From: JAWXCM01 sp034408745 | GTDB taxonomy: Bacteria; Acidobacteriota; Terriglobia; Bryobacterales; Bryobacteraceae | Assembly: GCA_034408745.1 (NCBI GenBank) | Contig: JAWXCM010000456.1 | Span: 1 to 19,986, forward strand | Direction of reading: 5' to 3' | Length of the DNA: 19,986 nt | Shown here: one piece after another, positions 14,880-19,986 of the stretch | Position numbering within the stretch: position 1 is the stretch's first letter | Layout: the number at the start of each line of letters is the position of its first letter | Notes under the pieces: generated by a model | What the model saw: the letters and a program-made list of their open reading frames with translations, nothing else | Databases searched by the model: none | What the model was told of the DNA's origin: nothing | Made by a program: the position numbers and the translations under genes

Positions 14880-15160
14880 ACGCCGAACTGCTCAGCCGCC
14901 ATGAGCGTCATTCCCGCCCGTATGTTCAGAATCGTCGTACCGACGGGACATACACGTAGTCGAACACTCCGCCTTCGTTCCCACGATATCCGACGCGTCC
15001 GTTGATTGCGGACGCCATTGTTAACCCCTGCTGAGTTCTCGTCGATCTCGGTGCGCTGGCTTTGCGAGTACCGGAAGAACATCCGGTTGCGCCCATTGAG
15101 GTAGTGGTTAACCCGCGCCAGAAGAGACCTTGCGAGTCAGGCTCCGTGAGCCAGTTCGGG
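14880..15160 (-). pseudogene. Decayed fragment resembling an Oar-type TonB-dependent receptor
   Basis: No single frame is open and convincing, but the minus strand holds pieces of one protein in alternating frames: EPDSQGLFWR (near 15135), then RVNHYLNGRNRMFFRYSQS (from about 15115) with RTEIDENSAGVNNGVRN, then GNEGGVFDYVYVPS in another frame (near 14975), and TTILNIRAGMTL back in the earlier frame (near 14925). The order 'NH.LN..NR.F.RYS ... VFDYVYV ... T.ILNIRAG.T' matches the barrel region of carboxypeptidase-regulatory/Oar-like receptors that are abundant in Acidobacteria. At least two or three frameshifts are needed. The match is by eye, so the identity is tentative. Confidence 0.4.
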
Positions 15161-15191
15161 GACGTGTAAGTCCGCCATTCGCGTACTGACG

Positions 15192-17621
15192 TCATAGTTT
15201 CGCGTTGCGGAGTCTGAGGGCGTTCGCAATCACTGAAACCGAGCTAAACGTCATGGCTGCGCTGGCGATCATCGGGCTTAGCAACACTCCGAAGAACGGA
15301 TACAGAATGCCTGCGGCGACCGGCACGCCCAGTACGTTATAGCCGAAAGCGAACACCAGGTTCTGTCTGATATTGCCCATGGTCAGGCGACTCAGGTTTC
15401 GTGCACGTACCAACGCCCGAAGATCGCCATGCACAAGGGTGATGCCGGCGCTTTCCATGGCCACGTCGGTCCCTGTCCCCATCGCGATGCCGACGTCCGC
15501 CTGCGCCAGAGCCGGCGCATCATTCACGCCGTCACCCGCCATTCCAACTTTCTGGTGCGCCGCCTGCAGTTGCTGAACGATCCGCGCCTTATCCTCCGGA
15601 AGGACATCGGCATGCACCTCTTCGATACCAAGTTTGCGGGCGACGGCTTCAGCCGTTGTCTTGTTATCACCGGTCAGCATCACCACTCGAATGCCCGCGG
15701 CGTGCAGAGCATGGATGGCCTCCGGTGTGGTCTCCCTGATTGGGTCGGCAACTCCGATCAGGCCGGCGATTTCCCCATCGACCGCCACGAACATGACCGT
15801 TTGGCCTTCCCTCCGAAGTGAATCCGCCTCGCTTGCGAGGGTACCGGGTGTTTTCGCCACCTCTTCCATCAACCGGAGATTGCCGATTGCCACACTGCGC
15901 CCGTCCACCGTGGCTGTCGCGCCCTTGCCGGTGACGGACTGAAAGTCCTTAGCCGGGGCGAGCGTCAGTCCACGTTCCTTCGTACCTTTAACGATGGCTG
16001 CCGCAAGCGGATGTTCGCTGCTCTGTTCGAGGCTGGCTGCCAGACGGAGCAACTCGTTTTCCGTGAACCCTTCGACCGGGCGCACAGTGGTCAGTTTGGG
16101 CTTGCCCTCGGTAAGTGTGCCGGTTTTGTCCACCACAAGCGTCTTGACCTGCTCCAGCATTTCCAGCGCCTCAGCTTTTCGGACGAGTACGCCGGCCTGA
16201 GCACCACGTCCAGTGCCGACCATGATCGACATTGGCGTGGCGAGACCCAACGCACAGGGACATGCAATGATCAGAACCGCAACAGCATTGACCAGCGCGT
16301 ACGCCATCCGCGGCTCCGGGCCGAACACAGCCCACAAGACGAACGTGATGACCGCAACCGCAATCACGGCCGGAACGAACCATCCCGCGACGCTGTCAGC
16401 AAGCCGTTGAATCGGAGCACGGGAGCGTTGCGCTTCACCAACGAGTCGCACGATCTGCGACAAGAGAGTGTCGGCTCCAACTCGCTCGGCCTGCATAACC
16501 AGACTTCCGGTGCCGTTTACCGTACCGCCGGTCACTTGACTGCCGGGCTCTTTGCTGACAGGAATGCTCTCGCCCGTGACCATCGACTCGTCCAGCGAAC
16601 TGATGCCCTCTTTGACGAGACCATCGACAGGCACCTTTTCGCCGGGGCGCACCCGCAGCAGGTCTCCGGGCTTGACCTGATCGATGCCGATGTCCTCTTC
16701 GCTGCCTTCGGACCTGATGATGCGCGCTGTTTTCGGCGCCAAACCAAGGAGCGACTTTAAAGCACTCGACGTGCGGCTGCGAGCTCGCAGCTCCAGCACC
16801 TGCCCCAGCAGGACCAGGGTAATGATTACTGCCGCGGGCTCGAAGTACACCGCAATGGCACCGGTGTGGTGGTCCCTGAACGACTCGGGGAAGAGCTGCG
16901 GAAACAGCGCTGCTGCAATGCTGTACAAGAATGCGGCGCCAGTTCCAAGGCTGATCAGCGTGAACATGTTCAGGTGCCGGTTCAACACCGACTGCCACCC
17001 TCGCTGAAAGAACGGCCATCCACACCACAGCACAACAGGGGCGGCGAGCAGGAGTTGGACCCAGATCACCAGCGTTGGACCGAGCAGCAACTGCAGCGGC
17101 TTTCCGGGCAGCATCTCCGACGCCATGAAGGCGAGCATCGGCGCGGTCAGAATCGAGGATATGACGAGTCGCCTCGTCATATCCCGCAACTCCGGATTGT
17201 TCTCTTCGAGCACCACAGTTGTGGGTTCCAGCGCCATGCCGCAGATGGGGCAGTTTCCCGGTTCATCACGTACGATCTCGGGATGCATCGGGCAGGTGAA
17301 GGTGGTGCGCGTCTGAGGCAGCGTAATGGTCGCTGGCTCGAGCGCCATTCCACACTTTGGACAGGCGCCCGGTCCCATCTGGCGCACTTCCGGATCCATA
17401 GGACACGTGTACTCGACGTTCGCCGACCCTGCGTCTGTGCGACCGGGAGTGGGCGCCAGATAACGGCCGGGATCCGCCTTGAACTTGTCCAGGCAGGACT
17501 GATTGCAGAAGTGATACGTGATGCCTTTGTGTTCGAGGTGACCGACGGCGTCCTCAGGCGCGATGGTCATGCCGCAAACGGGGTCGACAACTTCGGTCAC
17601 AGTGTGGTGCTCGTGTTTCAT
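15192..17621 (-). CDS. copA: Copper-type P1B ATPase with YHS and two heavy-metal-binding modules
   Basis: An 809-residue heavy-metal-transporting P-type ATPase. The N-terminus has a YHS domain (DPVCGMTI at 13-20, FCNQSC at 38-43) and two short modules, YTCPMDPEV...CPKCGMALEP (71-96) and FTCPMHPEI...CPICGMALEP (108-133), of the type found in SilP/CopA-like copper or silver pumps. The core has TGES (349-352, dephosphorylation), CPC in the membrane (454-456, metal site), DKTGT (498-502, phosphorylated Asp498), SEHP (535-538) and GDGVNDAP (696-703). It pumps Cu(I) or Ag(I) out of the cytoplasm. The ATG has GAGG about 9 nt upstream. It is the last gene of the csoR operon, after the small YHS protein, with 48 bp between. 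Copper specificity follows from CPC and the CsoR context; silver cannot be excluded. Confidence 0.93.
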   Translation of the reverse strand: MKHEHHTVTEVVDPVCGMTIAPEDAVGHLEHKGITYHFCNQSCLDKFKADPGRYLAPTPGRTDAGSANVEYTCPMDPEVRQMGPGACPKCGMALEPATITLPQTRTTFTCPMHPEIVRDEPGNCPICGMALEPTTVVLEENNPELRDMTRRLVISSILTAPMLAFMASEMLPGKPLQLLLGPTLVIWVQLLLAAPVVLWCGWPFFQRGWQSVLNRHLNMFTLISLGTGAAFLYSIAAALFPQLFPESFRDHHTGAIAVYFEPAAVIITLVLLGQVLELRARSRTSSALKSLLGLAPKTARIIRSEGSEEDIGIDQVKPGDLLRVRPGEKVPVDGLVKEGISSLDESMVTGESIPVSKEPGSQVTGGTVNGTGSLVMQAERVGADTLLSQIVRLVGEAQRSRAPIQRLADSVAGWFVPAVIAVAVITFVLWAVFGPEPRMAYALVNAVAVLIIACPCALGLATPMSIMVGTGRGAQAGVLVRKAEALEMLEQVKTLVVDKTGTLTEGKPKLTTVRPVEGFTENELLRLAASLEQSSEHPLAAAIVKGTKERGLTLAPAKDFQSVTGKGATATVDGRSVAIGNLRLMEEVAKTPGTLASEADSLRREGQTVMFVAVDGEIAGLIGVADPIRETTPEAIHALHAAGIRVVMLTGDNKTTAEAVARKLGIEEVHADVLPEDKARIVQQLQAAHQKVGMAGDGVNDAPALAQADVGIAMGTGTDVAMESAGITLVHGDLRALVRARNLSRLTMGNIRQNLVFAFGYNVLGVPVAAGILYPFFGVLLSPMIASAAMTFSSVSVIANALRLRNAKL

Positions 17622-17642
17622 CTGACTGCCTCGTGAGATACG

Positions 17643-17662
17643 GCGGGCGGCGAACCGCCCGC
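17643..17662 (-). promoter_or_regulatory. GC-rich hairpin between the small YHS gene and the P-type ATPase gene
   Basis: An 8-bp perfect stem, GCGGGCGG (17643-17650) with CCGCCCGC (17655-17662), closes a 4-nt loop (CGAA on plus, TTCG on the transcribed sense). It starts 8 nt after the YHS stop codon. There is no T run after it, so it is more likely an RNA-stabilising or processing element, or a partial terminator that lowers ATPase expression compared with the small YHS protein. Confidence 0.55.
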
Positions 17663-17669
17663 TTCTGGC

Positions 17670-17819
17670 CTACTGTTTGGATATGTACTGTTCAGGGTTC
17701 TGGTCGAACTTGCGTTTGCAGCCAGGATTGCAGAAGTAGAAGGTCTTGCCCTTGTACTCCGATTTGCCGGCCGCTGTGGCGGGATCAACTTGCATGCCGC
17801 ATACGGGATCTGTTTCCAT
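17670..17819 (-). CDS. 49-residue YHS-domain protein
   Basis: A complete small gene that encodes little more than a YHS domain: DPVCGMQVDP (4-13), GKTFYFCNPGCKRKF (24-38) and a closing NPEQY. Cys7, Cys30 and Cys34 are the presumed metal ligands. A very strong GAGGAGGTG lies 8 nt before the ATG, predicting high expression. It lies between the outer-membrane-like gene (22 bp upstream) and the ATPase gene (48 bp downstream), all on the minus strand, so it is part of the csoR operon. Being cytoplasmic and free of a signal peptide, it may act as a copper carrier or buffer that delivers metal to the ATPase, whose own first domain is of the same type. That role is inferred. Confidence 0.88.
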   Translation of the reverse strand: METDPVCGMQVDPATAAGKSEYKGKTFYFCNPGCKRKFDQNPEQYISKQ

Positions 17820-17841
17820 TGTTTTTCACCTCCTCTCGTTG

Positions 17842-19182
17842 TTACTCTCCGGGTTTTAGGCGGAACCGAATGAATACGTTCACTCCCCACGGACGCGAGC
17901 CATAGTAAGGCTTTAGTGCGGAGTCAATGGCGTAGGCACTAACGTTCAGACCGACGCCAGACTGCAGGTTCTTCACCAGCTCGACGTCACGGGTATAGCC
18001 GGCGGTGAAGGCAGACACGTTGAACGCGTTCTTGCCCGTGCGTTCTTCCACCTCATGTGCCAGCCGGTGGTCGTTCTCAAAGAGCTCATCGCGCTGCGAC
18101 CACTCGAACCGGCCGGTGACGAAGTTCTTTCGTCCGACTGGGACCACGCTTTCTGCGACGATTGCGTTCGTTGCCTGCTGCTCGACCGTCTTGTAATTGC
18201 GGGCCCAGATCAGGCTGGTCGCCCAATAATTGCCGTTGGTTCTCGGTCGAATGTGATGGATGGAGGCGGTGATGCGGTCCACGTCATCCGGGTGAAACTC
18301 CTCCGGGCGTTTGAGCCGGCCGCCGGATACCTGCGCCATCCAATTTTTTGTTGGGAAGACCGACAGTCGCGAAGACCACGAGTCCATGGCGGCCATATCG
18401 ATGTTCCAGCGGTTCTCATTCGGTTCCTTACCACGAAACCCTGAGGCTTCCAGCCGCACCTTGTCCCACGACACACCCGCGGTCAGCACATTGTTGGCGA
18501 TATGCGTTGAGTCCTGCCAGTGGTGGGCCAGCGTCGCCTGCGGCAGTTCCATCGCGCTTGCCCGATGCGGGAAAGCGACCGGGCCCAGTGCGGCATCGCC
18601 GGCCGGAGCGTAATACACATTGAACATGCCGCGCTCACCAATCGGCCGCGCATACTGGACGGACAGTTCCATCAGCAGTTCGTGAGGATGCTGGCCATCG
18701 ACGATGGGCCGGCCGAACGCACTTTCTCCCGTCTGGAACAGGAGCGGATACTGGCGGTCCGTAACTGTCAGGGGGTCGAGACTCACCATGGACCGCAGCA
18801 TGATGGATCCGCGCCCCAGCGTGTGAACGGCCCCGAGCATGCCCCAGTTGGCGGAGTAAACCTTGTCCCCACCGCGCGGCCCGCTTTGCTGCGTCGCTAC
18901 TACGAAGGCCTGTCCCATCCACAGGAGGTTCCAGCCGCCCGCCTTGTTCATCAGCATTGGCATGGGCCAGGCTGCCGGCTGCAGCGCAGTGCCAGAACTC
19001 TGAAGCATGAGGAAACGGCCAGCCGGGTTCAACCCTGAGTGATCCATTGACTCATGGTCCGGTCCTTCCATCGCATGCCCTTCCTGTGGATGCTGGGCGT
19101 GTTGGTCCTCTTGCTGAGCGACTGCGGGTATCCCGAGCGCGGCCACAAGAAATGTTGAGATTAGAAAAGTACTTCCGGACAT
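17842..19182 (-). CDS. Outer-membrane beta-barrel-like protein with His/Met-rich N-terminus
   Basis: A 446-residue protein with a signal peptide (about 1-22) followed by a His/Met/Gln-rich segment (23-50) in which HAQH, GHAM and SMDHSG repeat, as expected for copper binding. The rest is rich in alternating polar/aromatic strands (for example GMFNVYYAP, KNWMAQVSGGRL, NYWATSLIWARNYK, KNFVTGRFEWSQRDELF) and ends in VNVFIRFRLKPGE, consistent with a transmembrane barrel. I recognise the type from copper/heavy-metal clusters but not a characterised family. It may be an outer-membrane channel or copper-binding surface protein. AGAGGA lies about 7 nt before the ATG. It is the second gene of the csoR operon, 111 bp after csoR and 22 bp before the small YHS gene. 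Confidence 0.72.
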   Translation of the reverse strand: MSGSTFLISTFLVAALGIPAVAQQEDQHAQHPQEGHAMEGPDHESMDHSGLNPAGRFLMLQSSGTALQPAAWPMPMLMNKAGGWNLLWMGQAFVVATQQSGPRGGDKVYSANWGMLGAVHTLGRGSIMLRSMVSLDPLTVTDRQYPLLFQTGESAFGRPIVDGQHPHELLMELSVQYARPIGERGMFNVYYAPAGDAALGPVAFPHRASAMELPQATLAHHWQDSTHIANNVLTAGVSWDKVRLEASGFRGKEPNENRWNIDMAAMDSWSSRLSVFPTKNWMAQVSGGRLKRPEEFHPDDVDRITASIHHIRPRTNGNYWATSLIWARNYKTVEQQATNAIVAESVVPVGRKNFVTGRFEWSQRDELFENDHRLAHEVEERTGKNAFNVSAFTAGYTRDVELVKNLQSGVGLNVSAYAIDSALKPYYGSRPWGVNVFIRFRLKPGE

Positions 19183-19293
19183 CGCTTTCCTCTGCTGAAT
19201 GGAACAACTCCCCCGTCGCTCGGTTTGAGCGGAGCAAATGGTCCCTGGTTACTGGACTCCGCCGGCGCCAACAGCGCTACGGTATTTCGATCT

Positions 19294-19671
19294 TTAACGC
19301 GAGTGTTTGTACATGAGCTCGATCAGCTCGTCATACACGGCTTCGGTCTGCTCGGGCGTGCCGTGGGCTACGGCATGACTGGTACAGTGCTTGAGATGGT
19401 TGCGCAATAACCCTCTCCCGACTGTGCGGAGGGCCTCGTGGACGGCAGACAACTGCACCATGATGTCGGGGCAGTACCTGTCTTCCTCAACCATTTTTTG
19501 CAACCCGCGCACCTGACCTTCAATGCGCCGCAGGCGCCTGACATTGGCAGCCTTGATTTCGGGATCGACAGCCACGGCCTTTCGGTCGGATGCATCTGTC
19601 GTCGGGACATCGCAGCCACGAGCGTGGTCATCCTTGTGTTTCGGGTTGGGAACCGGGGTGGTCTTTTTCAT
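19294..19671 (-). CDS. csoR: CsoR-family copper-sensing repressor
   Basis: From the ATG at 19671 the protein has 125 residues. Residues 40-120 form the all-helical DUF156/CsoR fold with NVRRLRRIEGQVRGLQKMVEEDRYC. The Cu(I) ligands fit the Cys-His-Cys pattern: Cys67 in DRYCPDIMVQLSAV, His92 and Cys96 in NHLKHC. A 40-residue N-terminal extension, polar and with an extra Cys20, is unusual. An upstream in-frame TTG (19713) coincides with the -35 box and is therefore not the start. In the apo form it should block the promoter at 19670-19713 and release on copper binding. It is the first gene of the operon with the barrel protein, YHS protein and ATPase. Confidence 0.9.
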   Translation of the reverse strand: MKKTTPVPNPKHKDDHARGCDVPTTDASDRKAVAVDPEIKAANVRRLRRIEGQVRGLQKMVEEDRYCPDIMVQLSAVHEALRTVGRGLLRNHLKHCTSHAVAHGTPEQTEAVYDELIELMYKHSR

Positions 19672-19713
19672 ACCCTCCAGGGGTATTATAATACGGGGAG
19701 GGGGTATCGTCAA
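19670..19713 (-). promoter_or_regulatory. Copper promoter with two CsoR-type operators
   Basis: On the minus strand TTGACG (19713-19708) and a perfect TATAAT (19690-19685) are separated by exactly 17 bp. That spacer is itself the palindrome-like ATACCCCCTCCCCGTAT (19707-19691). A second box, ATACCCCTGGAGGGTAT (19686-19670), overlaps the -10 end, the start site and the ATG. Both have the ATACCCC...GGGTAT form of CsoR/RcnR-type sites. Their centres lie 21 bp apart, two helical turns, so two repressors could sit on the same face. Elements are seen; binding is inferred. Confidence 0.85.
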
Positions 19714-19986
19714 GCGTTTTTTTAGCTGCTGCGAGACCGGCGTAGCTCACGACTCGCGCGAGGCCATGCTTCCGCCGGCAGGTGATGTTTCAGGTACCCA
19801 CGCGTTGCGTTATGTACGCCATGGCGGCAGCAACTGAGGAAACAGCTCTCGGCTGAGATCGTGCACCTCAGGGCGTGAATCACCGAGGGTTATGCGGCTG
19901 CCGGGGAGCCGCTCTCTGAAAGCGCTGCGCGGGATCCGTACACACGCATGAAACGGGTAGGTTCAGGAACCGCGGCTACCCTTGAC
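19714..19986. other. 273-bp terminal stretch without a supported gene
   Basis: Upstream of the csoR promoter I find no frame with a start signal and protein-like content. A run of seven Ts (19717-19723) lies near its left end on the plus strand, with no clear hairpin before it. The sequence may belong to a gene that continues past the window edge, but no frame can be supported. Confidence 0.3.

Noticed and set aside
16011..16760. 249-residue plus-strand open frame in the ATPase gene
   Set aside because: Antisense shadow of a complete P-type ATPase; its Arg/His/Asp-rich composition is not protein-like.
19717..19723. T run as a terminator for a plus-strand gene
   Set aside because: No stable hairpin directly precedes it and no plus-strand gene ends there.
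1..19986. CRISPR array, tRNA or rRNA genes
   Set aside because: No regularly spaced repeats and no recognisable tRNA or rRNA sequences were seen on either strand.

Overview
The window is about 20 kb of moderately GC-rich bacterial DNA. It looks like an accessory metal-resistance island pieced together from several insertions. The predicted secreted esterase with two alpha/beta-hydrolase modules, a decayed stretch resembling an Oar-type TonB-dependent receptor, and the copper-type gene content suggest an Acidobacteria-like host (Bryobacter/Solibacter type). That is inference from gene style only; no rRNA or marker gene is present.

Left part (1-5400): an FAD-dependent oxidoreductase runs off the left edge on the minus strand. 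A tyrosine recombinase is cut off after its N-terminal DNA-binding domain and abuts a second, opposite-strand gene cut at the same point. A VOC/glyoxalase-like gene and a large secreted tandem alpha/beta hydrolase follow. Then come the tail of an IS3-family transposase and a decayed copy (about 660 bp) of a two-gene block that recurs intact near 10.2-10.9 kb.

Middle part (5480-8740): a nucleoside phosphorylase-like gene is divergent from an ArsR-rhodanese fusion regulator. The shared control region holds a clear ArsR-type inverted repeat. Downstream of the regulator lie a sterol desaturase/fatty-acid hydroxylase family membrane protein and a class I SAM-dependent methyltransferase.

Copper-handling part (8768-13136): on the minus strand, two small exported cysteine-rich proteins precede a multicopper oxidase. 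A divergent Tat-type beta-propeller (sialidase-like, with a CGCC cluster) faces them. A 42-codon His/Cys/Met-rich reading frame and a 65-residue YHS protein ending in CGCCG follow. A membrane-anchored lytic transglycosylase (13210-14517) and a stretch of decayed genes (frameshifted YihY/BrkB, receptor-like remnant) separate this from the last block.

Right part (15192-19713): a compact minus-strand operon runs CsoR repressor, then outer-membrane beta-barrel-like protein with a His/Met-rich N-terminus, then 49-residue YHS protein, then copper-type P1B ATPase carrying YHS and two CPMHP-type metal-binding modules. Its promoter carries two 17-bp CsoR-type palindromes, one filling the -35/-10 spacer and one covering the start site. 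Together the genes describe copper sensing, export across the inner membrane, periplasmic oxidation and envelope handling. The small Cys-rich proteins and the beta-propeller are the least understood parts.
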